A stretch of 64,000 nt of DNA from Paenibacillus algorifonticola (GTDB taxonomy: Bacteria; Bacillota; Bacilli; Paenibacillales; Paenibacillaceae): positions 1 to 64,000 of the forward strand of contig NZ_LAQO01000001.1 of the NCBI RefSeq assembly GCF_000971975.1, given 5' to 3'. Positions 17,471-25,431 of the stretch are shown here, piece after piece; position 1 is the first letter of the stretch, and every line of letters begins with the position of its first letter. A program made the translations under genes and the position numbers. The notes beneath the pieces were generated by a model. That model was not told the origin of the DNA. It worked only from the letters and a program-made list of their open reading frames with translations, and did no database searches.

Positions 17471-17546
17471 TGGTGGATCCTAGGGGGATCGAACCCCTGA
17501 CCTCATCGCTGCCAGCGATGCGCTCTCCCAACTGAGCTAAGCCCCC
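17471..17546 (-). tRNA. tRNA-Ala(GGC), acceptor stem degenerate
   Basis: On the minus strand a full cloverleaf can be drawn: D arm GCTCAGTTGGGAGAGC, anticodon arm CATCG-CTGGCAG-CGATG with anticodon GGC, variable AGGTC, T arm AGGGG-TTCGATC-CCCCT, discriminator A and encoded CCA. G3-U70, the alanine identity pair, is present. However the acceptor strands GGGGGCT and AGGATCC mispair at 4-69 (G/A) and 5-68 (G/G). Compared with the normal firmicute sequence this needs two separate substitutions, so the gene may be decaying or a variant. It lies alone rather than in a tRNA cluster. Confidence 0.7.
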
Positions 17547-17706
17547 TTGATAAATTTTCATGCTGGTATTCAATTCTTTTGACGATATGCGCTACCAGAA
17601 GCAGGTTATGCTCGATGAACCCGAAACCGTCCATATGATCATGCAACCTAATGCGGCAAGCACCCGTTAAGTAAACAGAGAGTCAAAAATGACGGGGGCG
17701 AGTTAA

Positions 17707-18174
17707 TTGAAGGTTCTGATTCCGATCATGGTCCTTGTACTTCTACTAATCGCTTGCTCTGGTAGCAACGAATTACCGATTGAGCGTTCTGCTGCTACTG
17801 CATACATCGAAGAAAAAGGATACAGAGTCATCTCGTACGAAGGACAGTCAGCAAACTATGAGCTGACCAAGGAGAAGTTAACCCAGCTTCCCTATATGAT
17901 GTATTGGGGGCTGCAGTCCGTTGACCCCGCCGACTATATCGGCAAGATCATTAATGTAGAGAAGTTTATCGTAACAAACCATCCCCTTTCCAAGGGTAAG
18001 GTTGAAGTGTATGTCTATGAGGCACAAGGCATGCCCATCGGCGGAACCTCTGTTCCGCACGGCGATACGTCGGATGGCGGTTACTGGTCGCTGGAAGGCA
18101 AGACGCTGGAAGAGCTGCAACCGAAGTCTTTCCAAGCTTGGCGAGAAGAATGGGTAAACAAATTTTCAGAATAA
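17707..18174 (+). CDS. small lipoprotein of unknown function
   Basis: The 155-residue product starts with TTG at 17707 after GGGGGCGAG. It has a short lipoprotein signal (MKVLIPIMVLVLLLIAC) with lipobox LLIAC and cleavage before Cys17, so the mature protein is anchored outside the membrane. The mature part has a mixed alpha/beta composition ending WREEWVNKFSE. Similar short DUF4830-like lipoproteins occur in Paenibacillus, but I cannot assign a domain with confidence. It converges on the FMN reductase gene. Confidence 0.75.
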   Translation: MKVLIPIMVLVLLLIACSGSNELPIERSAATAYIEEKGYRVISYEGQSANYELTKEKLTQLPYMMYWGLQSVDPADYIGKIINVEKFIVTNHPLSKGKVEVYVYEAQGMPIGGTSVPHGDTSDGGYWSLEGKTLEELQPKSFQAWREEWVNKFSE

Positions 18175-18196
18175 ATAGCGAGTCCCGTGCAAAAAA

Positions 18197-18228
18197 AGAC
18201 CATATCGAGCACAGCTCTATTATGGTCT
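18197..18228 (-). terminator. terminator after the FMN reductase gene
   Basis: AGACCATA and TATGGTCT arms close a 16-base loop; on the minus strand the stem is followed by TTTTTTTGC. It lies ten bases past the stop at 18239 and sits between the convergent lipoprotein and reductase genes. Confidence 0.65.
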
Positions 18229-18238
18229 ATTCGTTAAC

Positions 18239-18793
18239 TTAACGTTCACGCAAGCTCTTCAAAGCACCGCTCCACGCTATCACCTGATCCAACATGTCGT
18301 TTATGTTCTTCGGTTGCACATCGGCTGGTTTGAACGCTTTGTACTGCTCGAAATCCGTGAAGAGGGAAAAGGCTGGATTGGCGCGGACATCGGCTACCGA
18401 CAGTTCGCCCAATATTCCACGCAAATGCTCTGCAGCGCGGGTGCCTCCTGTCGAGCCATAGCTTACGATACCGGCTGCCTTATTGTTCCATTCTTTGTAG
18501 GCAGAATCTAGCGCGTTCTTCAAGGCGCCGGTAATGCTATGGTTATACTCCTGTACGATGAAGACATACCCGTCGAGCCGATCAATTGCTTGTTGCCAAG
18601 CCTTCAAGCCCAGCTCGTCACCGTTTCCTTCCCCGTAAAATGGCAATTGATAATCACAGATATCTACGATTTCGTATTCCGCATCCACTCGTTTGTCTGC
18701 TATCCCTTTCACCCATTCGCCTACTTGCGGACTAAGCCGTCCTTGCCTTGTGCTTCCAAGAATAATGCCGATTTTCAATTTGTCCTTATCCAT
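18239..18793 (-). CDS. NAD(P)H-dependent FMN reductase
   Basis: This 184-residue flavodoxin-fold protein opens with IGIILGSTRQGRLSP, the FMN phosphate-binding loop of the NADPH_FMN_red family, followed by PFYGEGNGDEL, the dimer/active-site loop VQEYNHSITGALKNALD and the second FMN loop SYGSTGGTRAAEHLR. It should reduce quinones, azo dyes or free flavin. It lies 21 bases downstream of the quinone-reductase-like gene and is the last gene of that unit. The start follows GGAGGAGAACAAC. Confidence 0.92.
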   Translation of the reverse strand: MDKDKLKIGIILGSTRQGRLSPQVGEWVKGIADKRVDAEYEIVDICDYQLPFYGEGNGDELGLKAWQQAIDRLDGYVFIVQEYNHSITGALKNALDSAYKEWNNKAAGIVSYGSTGGTRAAEHLRGILGELSVADVRANPAFSLFTDFEQYKAFKPADVQPKNINDMLDQVIAWSGALKSLRER

Positions 18794-18814
18794 TGTTGTT
18801 CTCCTCCTCGTTAG

Positions 18815-19729
18815 TTAATCCATAGTAAGCACGATTTTGCCGCGACCGTGCCTTGTCTCGATTAATCGGTGCGCTGCTTCGACTTGTTCGAGAGGGAACG
18901 TCTGACGTATGGTCGTACGCAGCTTACCGCTAGCATGAAGCTCGGCAAGCTCCGCGAGCCTGGCCGCAGAGCGAACGCCGCGAACAGCAGGGATGCCAAG
19001 CTCCTCGATGAGGTCGTACGCAACAAACGTACAGATTCGGTTTCTATCCTCCACCAATTGGACCGATGCCCGTACACCTTCAGCACCGGCCGTATCGAAG
19101 GCGGCGTCAATACCTTCGGGAGCGAGCGCACGTACCCTCTCGACCAGCCCCTCTCCGTAAGTAACCGGAATAGCGCCTAGTGAGCGAACATAATCGTGGT
19201 TGCTCTCACTTGCCGTTCCGATAACCGTTTTGGCTCCCCACAGCTTCGCAAGCTGCACGGCATAAGCGCCGAGCGAACCGGCGGCGCCATGGATCAGAAT
19301 GGTATCGCCTTGATCAACGCCGATGGCCCGAAGCGCGATATAAGCGCCTTGGCCGTTTCCTGTCAAGCCGCCTGCTTCTTCCCAAGTCATACTCTCCGGC
19401 TTCTTAACGATCTGATCCTGTCCGACAACGACATATTCGGCATAACAATTCAACAATGCGAAACCGAGCACCTCGGTGCCAACCGTAAATTCAGCGACAC
19501 CTTCCCCTACTTGATCCACAATGCCCGCGAATTCATTTCCTAGAATTTGCGGTAACTGAACCGTCACTCCTTGCGGAGTCCAGCCGCCGCGCACGCTGCA
19601 ATCGTAATGCTGCACGCCGGCCGTTTTGACACGAACCCTTACTTGTCCAGGCCCCGCCTGTGGATCCGGAAACGTCATCACCTTCATCACTTCTGGACCA
19701 CCGTATTCACTAAACGCCGCTGCTTTCAT
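18815..19729 (-). CDS. NADP-dependent MDR-family oxidoreductase (quinone-reductase-like)
   Basis: The 304-residue protein has the medium-chain dehydrogenase/reductase layout without catalytic zinc ligands. It has a GroES-like N-terminal half (GNEFAGIVDQVGEGV) and a Rossmann half with the nucleotide motif HGAAGSLGAYAVQLAK. It belongs with zeta-crystallin/quinone oxidoreductases. It is followed by the FMN reductase and preceded by an MFS pump gene (36-base gap), giving a probable quinone or electrophile detoxification operon under the divergent LysR protein. Confidence 0.88.
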   Translation of the reverse strand: MKAAAFSEYGGPEVMKVMTFPDPQAGPGQVRVRVKTAGVQHYDCSVRGGWTPQGVTVQLPQILGNEFAGIVDQVGEGVAEFTVGTEVLGFALLNCYAEYVVVGQDQIVKKPESMTWEEAGGLTGNGQGAYIALRAIGVDQGDTILIHGAAGSLGAYAVQLAKLWGAKTVIGTASESNHDYVRSLGAIPVTYGEGLVERVRALAPEGIDAAFDTAGAEGVRASVQLVEDRNRICTFVAYDLIEELGIPAVRGVRSAARLAELAELHASGKLRTTIRQTFPLEQVEAAHRLIETRHGRGKIVLTMD

Positions 19730-19765
19730 TCCTGTCTCCTCCTTGAATTGAATGTTAGAAAATGA

Positions 19766-21142
19766 TCAACCTTTGACCGCTATATGATCGCGTACCAATC
19801 TGCCGAGCTTAAACCGATAAAGCCCTAGAATACACACATGCATAATTCCTAGAACAAGATAAAGATTGCTGTATACGAATGCGTTCGGTTCCGTAATCAT
19901 CGGATTCCATCGCATGCTGGATCCGTGATCGACGATCTTCCCATATAGGCTTGCAGAGACGGCACCAGCCATAAAATTCGACATGGCCAGCAATCCCATC
20001 CCTATGCCAATCTGCTCCTTTGCCATCGTCCGAGATATTTGATTGGACAAAGCCATGTATAGGAATGACTGACCCACGACACCGAAGATCAGAAAACCCG
20101 CGATAATGGCCGGCGATTGTTCCGCGAATGAAGACATGAAGCCAAAGCATAGCAACAACATGGCGGAAGCAGAGAAAAAAAGAAACGGTATTCCTTTCAC
20201 ATCCGCCAGCTTGCCGCCCCTCCTCCCCAATATCGCAGCAATCACAGCGGCTGGCATCATTACGAAGCCCGCCGTTCCACTATCCAAATGATGAACCTGA
20301 CTCAATAGCTGCGGGGTTAAAAAAAAGAGCGAATACCCGATGCCCGTTGCAAGAAAGGCCAACGTTAAACCTAACGAATACCCTTTGTTGCGAATTAAGC
20401 CCAGGGGAACAAAAGGCTCAGCCGCTTCCCGGATTCGCAGAACAAACAAGACGAACAAGGCCAAACAGCCAATGACCGCCAACCAAGCTTCATACGTAAT
20501 AGCAAGTAGCAGCAATGCTGCTGCTCCCACGAGCAGCCCGCCTCCAATCCAATCGATACGACCCGCTTTCACGCTCTCATCTTTCAGAAACTTTCGATAA
20601 TACGGCAACGCAATTAATGTCAGTATTGGCATGAAGAACAGCCATCGCCAATGGAGGGAACTGACCACAAGTGCGGCAACGACCGGACCAAGCGCACTTC
20701 CGATCGACATCCCGGTCATTGCAATTCCCAAAGCTCGACCGCGCTGCTCTTCCGGATAATAGCGTACGGGAATGATGCTTGCCACAGCCGGAATGACTGC
20801 TGCTCCAGCAGCCTGTATAATCCTGCCGAGGAGAACCATCCAGTAAGTTTGAGCGATCAAACCGAACATGGAGCCAAGTGCCAACAAGACCCATCCAAAC
20901 GTCAATACGTTTTTCAATCTATACGTATCCGCCAGCTTTCCGTAAATAACGGTCCCGATCGCGTAGACCAGCAAATAACCGGATGTCACCCAACTGACTT
21001 GGGCAATGGAAAGCTGAAACTGTTCGGCAATATCCGGCAATACGATGTTGAACATCGTTGCGCTCATGACAGAGATGACAAGCGTAAATGCGAGAATGTA
21101 TATGATTTTTTCCCCTTGTTGCTTCTTGGCTCGTCTTTCCAC
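19766..21142 (-). CDS. MFS drug efflux transporter, DHA2-like (Tet(L)/Tet(K)-type)
   Basis: I prefer GTG at 21142 (VERRAKKQQGEK) with AAGAGGGTTAGAGGA upstream; a GTG at 21202 is possible but has a weak site. The roughly 458-residue protein has many hydrophobic helices, the motif A-like YGKLADTYRLKN and the motif C-like GSALGPVVA in helix 5, and NIVLPDIAEQF in helix 1. The N-terminal half resembles tetracycline pumps Tet(L)/Tet(K), but substrate cannot be inferred. It heads a unit with the oxidoreductase and FMN reductase. Confidence 0.85.
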   Translation of the reverse strand: MERRAKKQQGEKIIYILAFTLVISVMSATMFNIVLPDIAEQFQLSIAQVSWVTSGYLLVYAIGTVIYGKLADTYRLKNVLTFGWVLLALGSMFGLIAQTYWMVLLGRIIQAAGAAVIPAVASIIPVRYYPEEQRGRALGIAMTGMSIGSALGPVVAALVVSSLHWRWLFFMPILTLIALPYYRKFLKDESVKAGRIDWIGGGLLVGAAALLLLAITYEAWLAVIGCLALFVLFVLRIREAAEPFVPLGLIRNKGYSLGLTLAFLATGIGYSLFFLTPQLLSQVHHLDSGTAGFVMMPAAVIAAILGRRGGKLADVKGIPFLFFSASAMLLLCFGFMSSFAEQSPAIIAGFLIFGVVGQSFLYMALSNQISRTMAKEQIGIGMGLLAMSNFMAGAVSASLYGKIVDHGSSMRWNPMITEPNAFVYSNLYLVLGIMHVCILGLYRFKLGRLVRDHIAVKG

Positions 21143-21257
21143 TCCTCTAACCCTCTTTCTATGCACAAGCTTACTTCCCGGGAAAGCATGACATATTTTC
21201 ACTTGCGTAATGCTATTTTATAGCCGATAATCAATAATTAAAAATACATCTTTGAAC

Positions 21258-21283
21258 ATATATCTTATTCCATTAAGTATATA
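21258..21283. promoter_or_regulatory. candidate LysR operator
   Basis: An imperfect inverted repeat, ATATATCTTA and TAAGTATATA around a 6-base spacer, lies in the divergent region between the MFS gene and the LysR gene, overlapping where the LysR promoter should be. The core CTTA-N6-TAAG fits a LysR-type dyad. No -35/-10 assignment is certain. Confidence 0.4.
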
Positions 21284-21299
21284 AGAGGAGGAAACGACC

Positions 21300-22163
21300 G
21301 TGGAAATGTTGCAATTGCGGTATTTTCAGAAGGTAGCCCGAATGGAGCATATGACGAAAGCCGCTCAAGAGCTGCAAATCGCACAGCCCGCTCTAAGCAA
21401 AACGATTGCTCGGCTGGAGGAGGACCTTGGCGTGCCTCTATTCGACCGCATCGGAAAGCAAATTAGGCTGAACTCACTCGGCAGAACCTTTCTGGAAAAG
21501 GTGGATGCGGCGCTTGAGCTGCTCGAAGAGGGTCGTCGCGAAGTGTCTGATCTGGGAGGCCTGGAGTATGGCAGCATTCGACTGGCTATGACGACGCTTG
21601 ATCGCTTATCAGATCCGCTCGGCGCTTTTCTTACGCTGTATCCCGACGTCAATATCCAAATCACGCAAGCGTCGACGGAGGAAATGGCCCGAATGCTGGA
21701 GGCTGGAAGCATCGATATCGGTTTTACAGCAATACCTATTGAACAAGCCGGATTGACTTCTGCCACTGTTCTCAAGGAAGATGTTTATCTCGCCGTCCCC
21801 CGCGACCACCGCTTCGCCAATCGCAGCTCGATTCGTCTCAGCGAAGTAGGCGACGATCCGTTTATCGGATACAAGGAAGGCTATGCCATGCAGAAAGTAA
21901 ACAATAATTTCTTCCGGCAAGCCGGCATATCGCCGAAATTCGTCTGCCAGGTAGACGAACCCGCGGCTATCGTCAGCCTCGTTCGCGCAGGACTAGGCGT
22001 AGCTATGTTCGGTTGCAAGAGCGGTGAAGAGGCCGGCCTTAAGCTGCTGCGGGTCGAGTCGCCTGCATGCCAGCGGAGCTATCGGGTCTATTGGTCGGAG
22101 AACCGCTATTTTTCACTGGCAGCTCGCAAATTTCTTGCCTTTATCGAAGATTATTTTAAGTAA
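21300..22163 (+). CDS. LysR-family transcriptional regulator
   Basis: A 287-residue LysR regulator starting with GTG at 21300 behind GAGGAGGAAACGACC. The N-terminal helix-turn-helix reads MTKAAQELQIAQPALSKTI; the remainder is the effector-binding domain. It is divergent from the MFS/oxidoreductase/FMN reductase unit and probably regulates it in response to a quinone or drug-like effector. A hairpin at 22170-22200 follows the stop. Confidence 0.92.
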   Translation: MEMLQLRYFQKVARMEHMTKAAQELQIAQPALSKTIARLEEDLGVPLFDRIGKQIRLNSLGRTFLEKVDAALELLEEGRREVSDLGGLEYGSIRLAMTTLDRLSDPLGAFLTLYPDVNIQITQASTEEMARMLEAGSIDIGFTAIPIEQAGLTSATVLKEDVYLAVPRDHRFANRSSIRLSEVGDDPFIGYKEGYAMQKVNNNFFRQAGISPKFVCQVDEPAAIVSLVRAGLGVAMFGCKSGEEAGLKLLRVESPACQRSYRVYWSENRYFSLAARKFLAFIEDYFK

Positions 22164-22169
22164 TAAGAA

Positions 22170-22200
22170 AGACCGTACGGAGCTTAGCTCCATGTGGTCT
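22170..22200. terminator. hairpin between convergent genes
   Basis: Arms AGACC and GGTCT with an inner GGAGC/GCTCC stem. The T tract is short on both sides (TCTTTCTTA on the minus strand), so activity as a terminator is uncertain. Confidence 0.4.
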
Positions 22201-22210
22201 TATCGTACAC

Positions 22211-22338
22211 CTATTCTTCTATTGGCTTCATCGTACGCAATACGCCATAGCTGCCGTTAACCTGCTCCTTCGGCACGAACTTGAACTTCACTTGGCTCTT
22301 GCCGATAATGAGCTCCGCTGGGATCGGGTAATGATTAC
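22211..22338 (-). pseudogene. C-terminal remnant of a GH127-like protein
   Basis: Immediately after the MFS stop at 22339, another minus-strand frame reads YPIPAELIIGKSQVKFKF, then a short link, then GSYGVLRTMKPIEE and TAG at 22211. This pattern (YxIPxxL..GK..V.V.F.......G.YG.R.M) is the C-terminal beta-sandwich end of GH127/DUF1680 beta-L-arabinofuranosidase-type proteins. No catalytic part is present; the MFS gene abuts it and shares the junction bases. I infer a deletion that left only the tail. Family assignment is from pattern memory. Confidence 0.45.
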
Positions 22339-23526
22339 TCAGTCCATCCATGCACTTGTCTGATCTACCGTCTTACGACCAGTGACCAGCAACTGCACCC
22401 CCATCATCACCACAATAACAGCAAGCATCGCAACAAGCGCAGCCATAAAGCTCCCGCTACTATCATAAATCGCCCCAATTAATAAGGGGCCCATTGCGCC
22501 TATGATGTAGCCGCCACACTGAGACATCGCCGACCATGCTCCTGCTTCCTCTGGCGTGTCTGTCTCGACAATCGGCAGCATAAGCGCCAGTGGAAACAAC
22601 CCTCCTGCCCCAATGCCTAGCAATATTACAGCTGGCAGCATGGGCAGATGGAAAAGCAGCATAACAATCCCGATTAGCTCAGACACACTGCAAAAGATCA
22701 GATAAAATCTCCGTTTCCCAGACCTGGAAACAAGGAAGGGAATCGTTAACGATACAGGAATTTGAATAATCGTAAAAACGGTAAGAAGCATTGCCGCGCT
22801 TGCTGCGCTGTACCCGAAGTTAAGGGCAATCGGTGAAATCCATGCCGTAACCGAATAAAACATACTGGCCATTAATCCAAAAAATAAGGTCAACAGAACT
22901 GCTTTTTTATTGCGGATTGGCAGCTTGGAACTAGATCGTACCAAGCTTTCCTTGTTACCCTTATTCCCCTCACTCCCCCTGTTCCCAAGAAAAGCCGACC
23001 AAATGATTAATGCCATCACACCTAAAATAGCCCAGCATGATAAAGTCAGCGTCAAACTGTGATTACTACGATTGTATAAAGGTATGGCAAATGCAGAGGC
23101 AATGGCTGCCCCTACGGTCATCGAGGCGGAATAAACACTTACAATCCCGGGCTTTGTGGGGAAATACTTCTTTATAAAGCCGGACAGCAGCGGCCCTGCC
23201 AAGCTGATCCCGATTCCGCCAACTAGCGCACTTACAACCAGTATAAAGACGGAGCTAACGATCCCCCGCAAAGCGGTTGCCCCTGTAATGAGAAATAATG
23301 CAATAAAAATAGTTCGCTCAAGCCCTACTCGATCACGTAATACCGTTGCCGCTGGAGCAAAAATTCCCATGCATAATACAGGCAATGTCGTTAGCAGGCT
23401 TGCGGTCAGCCCACTCATGGCTAGATCATTTTGCATCGTACGAAGCAAAGGCGCAACCGATGTAATAATCGGTCTTTGATTTAAAGCTGCGATAAATAAG
23501 GCTAACAATAAAAAATACTTTTTCAT
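22339..23526 (-). CDS. MFS transporter, CynX/NimT type
   Basis: The 395-residue protein has about twelve hydrophobic helices, beginning MKKYFLLLALFIAALNQRPIITSVAPLL, the typical N-terminus of CynX/NimT (cyanate, nitroimidazole) family members with the NxRP motif. It is divergent from a LysR regulator, an arrangement well known for cyn-type systems. Substrate is uncertain. The gene ends abruptly against a glycosidase remnant, but its own C-terminal helix appears complete. Confidence 0.88.
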   Translation of the reverse strand: MKKYFLLLALFIAALNQRPIITSVAPLLRTMQNDLAMSGLTASLLTTLPVLCMGIFAPAATVLRDRVGLERTIFIALFLITGATALRGIVSSVFILVVSALVGGIGISLAGPLLSGFIKKYFPTKPGIVSVYSASMTVGAAIASAFAIPLYNRSNHSLTLTLSCWAILGVMALIIWSAFLGNRGSEGNKGNKESLVRSSSKLPIRNKKAVLLTLFFGLMASMFYSVTAWISPIALNFGYSAASAAMLLTVFTIIQIPVSLTIPFLVSRSGKRRFYLIFCSVSELIGIVMLLFHLPMLPAVILLGIGAGGLFPLALMLPIVETDTPEEAGAWSAMSQCGGYIIGAMGPLLIGAIYDSSGSFMAALVAMLAVIVVMMGVQLLVTGRKTVDQTSAWMD

Positions 23527-23615
23527 AGGTGCTGCCTCTCTCTATTTAGCTTTGTAACTCTTCATCAAGTATATGGCGCCACGTTTCATTGATCAATCCT
23601 ATAATTTATATTATT

Positions 23616-23636
23616 ATGATAGTAAAATACTATCAT
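23616..23636. promoter_or_regulatory. LysR operator, ATAG-N7-CTAT
   Basis: A perfect inverted repeat with 9-base arms (ATGATAGTA / TACTATCAT) around AAA contains the classic LysR motif ATAG-N7-CTAT and T-N11-A. It ends 16 bases before the LysR ATG and lies in the region divergent from the CynX-like gene, so it probably serves autoregulation and control of the transporter. Confidence 0.65.
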
Positions 23637-23652
23637 TCAAAGGGGCCGCTGC

Positions 23653-24546
23653 ATGGACAATCGAAATATACAGTACTTTATGGCCGTATTTGAGCTGCTT
23701 CATTTTACGAAGGCTGCCGAAAGGCTTGGCATCTCACAGCCTACATTAAGCCAGCAAATTCGCATCCTTGAAGCGGAGCTGGGCACGCCTCTTTTTGACC
23801 GCATCGGTAAAAAGGTTGTGGCAACGGAAGCCGGCAAGCTCCTATGGCATTACGGGGCTAAGATGCTGCAAGCAGAACGGGATGCCAAAAATGCGATTAA
23901 GGAGCTTCTATCTGGAGAAGGTGGCACCGTCCGTCTGGCCATGCTGCCCTCGGATTTGGATTTTCAGCTTGTCCCGCTGTTCGTTCCATTTAAGGCGAAG
24001 TATCCTCACATCCAGCTGCAGGTTTTCTCAACTATACATGTACAAGAAGAAGTGCTTAACCATAAGGTCGATATCGGCATTGGCTTGCAAGGTGCACCGG
24101 ATAAAAGATTAGTCCAAGTCCCGCTTGGATCGGAGCCCTATCATCTCTTCGTTCATGCAGCAAGCGAGCTCGCTAAACGAAAGGAAATTACTCTGCAAGA
24201 GCTGGAGCAGCATTCATTAGTTATGTATCCGAAAGGCTTTCTCGGCCGTGATTTAGTGGATGAGGTTTGTTTAAAAGAAGGATTCGAATTAGCTACCGTT
24301 ATGGAAACTAGTTCAGCTCATTCGCTGCTGCAATTAGTTTCTGCTGGGGTAGGCGCTGCTATACAGCCGAAAGGCTTGCTTCGTCAATTTCCAGAACGCC
24401 TGGATATTGTAGCTATACCATTTACAGGGCCTACGCCTGTACGCCATATGGAGCTCATGTACTGTACGGATCGATTTATTAGCCGCTCTCATCGCCAATT
24501 AACGGAGTGGCTGATTGATTTTTTTCATGGGAAAAATAGTACATAA
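23653..24546 (+). CDS. LysR-family transcriptional regulator (CynR-like)
   Basis: A 297-residue LysR protein with helix-turn-helix FTKAAERLGISQPTLSQQI at about residues 18-36, followed by the effector domain. ATG at 23653 follows AAAGGGGCCGCTGC. It is divergent from the CynX/NimT-like transporter, with the operator at 23616 between them. The effector is likely the transported compound. A two-hairpin terminator module follows. Confidence 0.92.
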   Translation: MDNRNIQYFMAVFELLHFTKAAERLGISQPTLSQQIRILEAELGTPLFDRIGKKVVATEAGKLLWHYGAKMLQAERDAKNAIKELLSGEGGTVRLAMLPSDLDFQLVPLFVPFKAKYPHIQLQVFSTIHVQEEVLNHKVDIGIGLQGAPDKRLVQVPLGSEPYHLFVHAASELAKRKEITLQELEQHSLVMYPKGFLGRDLVDEVCLKEGFELATVMETSSAHSLLQLVSAGVGAAIQPKGLLRQFPERLDIVAIPFTGPTPVRHMELMYCTDRFISRSHRQLTEWLIDFFHGKNST

Positions 24547-24620
24547 ACCACCTCATTAAGAAGTGGTTTGCAGCCTATCGAGAAACCCGGTCCTTTTCAT
24601 GACCTCGGGTTTCTTTTTTA
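24547..24620 (+). terminator. two-hairpin terminator module, copy A
   Basis: Hairpin 1 (ACCACCTC / AAGTGGT) is followed by hairpin 2 (AAACCCGGTC / GACCTCGGGTTT), then a long T run. The same two-hairpin arrangement and nearly the same bases recur at 39654-39722 after the LacI gene. It starts at the stop of the LysR gene. Confidence 0.75.
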
Positions 24621-24640
24621 TTTTCATGCACACTCTACAA

Positions 24641-24653
24641 TGTAACGTTCACA
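24641..24653. promoter_or_regulatory. candidate TetR operator
   Basis: TGTAACGTTCACA, nearly symmetrical about AACGTT, lies 114 bases upstream of the TetR start. It is a weak guess for autoregulation by that TetR protein. Confidence 0.25.
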
Positions 24654-24766
24654 ATTCCGAAAAACTTGCCCATTGTGCATATTTGCATTTTGGGCAATAA
24701 TATTCATAGAAGTTATATAAAAATATACTTTCACTAGTTGTACCGATTTAAAAGGAGGTGTACTCA

Positions 24767-25384
24767 TTGATTGCTAAACAAACCTTGCGTGATAGGAAAA
24801 AAGAAGCCACGGCCTCTGCCCTGGCCGAAGCCGCATTCGAGCTCGCGCTTGAAAAAGGTTTGGATGGCTTCGTAGTCGACGACGTTGTGCAGCAGGCCGG
24901 ATATTCCAGACGCACGTTCGCCAACTATTTTTCCTGCAAAGAAGAAGCCGTTGCTGCCGTCGCTGTCCCAACAACGAGTGTAGAGGAATATGAGAAATTA
25001 CTTGCGGGCTTGCCACAAGCAGCAACACCGCTTGATGTGTTGTACAGCTTGATGCAGATGCAGTTTACTGCTGAGTTTCTGCTTAAAATACGCAAATTCA
25101 TCTCCCTTTCGAAGCAGTACCCCACACTTGAACCGTATATCCTGGGTGTGTTCCGCCGTTTGCAAATGGCAGCTCAGGAAGCATTGGAACCCTTCGCCCA
25201 CGGACGTTATAAAGATGGGTATACCCATCTTCTAGTCGGCGCCGTTTATGGTGCGTTTGTGCCGATACTTGACGGCGGTCTGAACGTCCTGCTTCCGGGT
25301 GAGACAGAAGCTGAACCGACAGATGCGATCCCATTCGATCAATATTTAAATTCGATGTTCGAGTATTTGCGAAAGGGTTTCTAG
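24767..25384 (+). CDS. TetR-family transcriptional regulator
   Basis: The start is TTG at 24767, eight bases after AGGAGG; a GTG at 24758 lies inside the ribosome binding site. The 205-residue protein has the TetR helix-turn-helix (VDDVVQQAGYSRRTFANYF, about residues 35-54) and an all-helical ligand domain. It lies 47 bases before the MMPL pump gene and almost certainly represses it, the usual TetR-MMPL pairing in Firmicutes. Inducer is unknown. Confidence 0.92.
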   Translation: MIAKQTLRDRKKEATASALAEAAFELALEKGLDGFVVDDVVQQAGYSRRTFANYFSCKEEAVAAVAVPTTSVEEYEKLLAGLPQAATPLDVLYSLMQMQFTAEFLLKIRKFISLSKQYPTLEPYILGVFRRLQMAAQEALEPFAHGRYKDGYTHLLVGAVYGAFVPILDGGLNVLLPGETEAEPTDAIPFDQYLNSMFEYLRKGF

Positions 25385-25431
25385 CCACTACTGACCACCA
25401 TTCATCATGATATAAAGGAGATTAACATCAC

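Noticed and set aside
17560..17670. 37-codon plus-strand frame (QVMLDEPETVHMIMQPN)
   Set aside because: Protein-like sequence but no ribosome binding site and it starts right after the tRNA; may be debris of an unknown gene.
20651..21223. 190-codon plus-strand frame
   Set aside because: Antisense shadow of the MFS gene with low-complexity, non-protein-like sequence.
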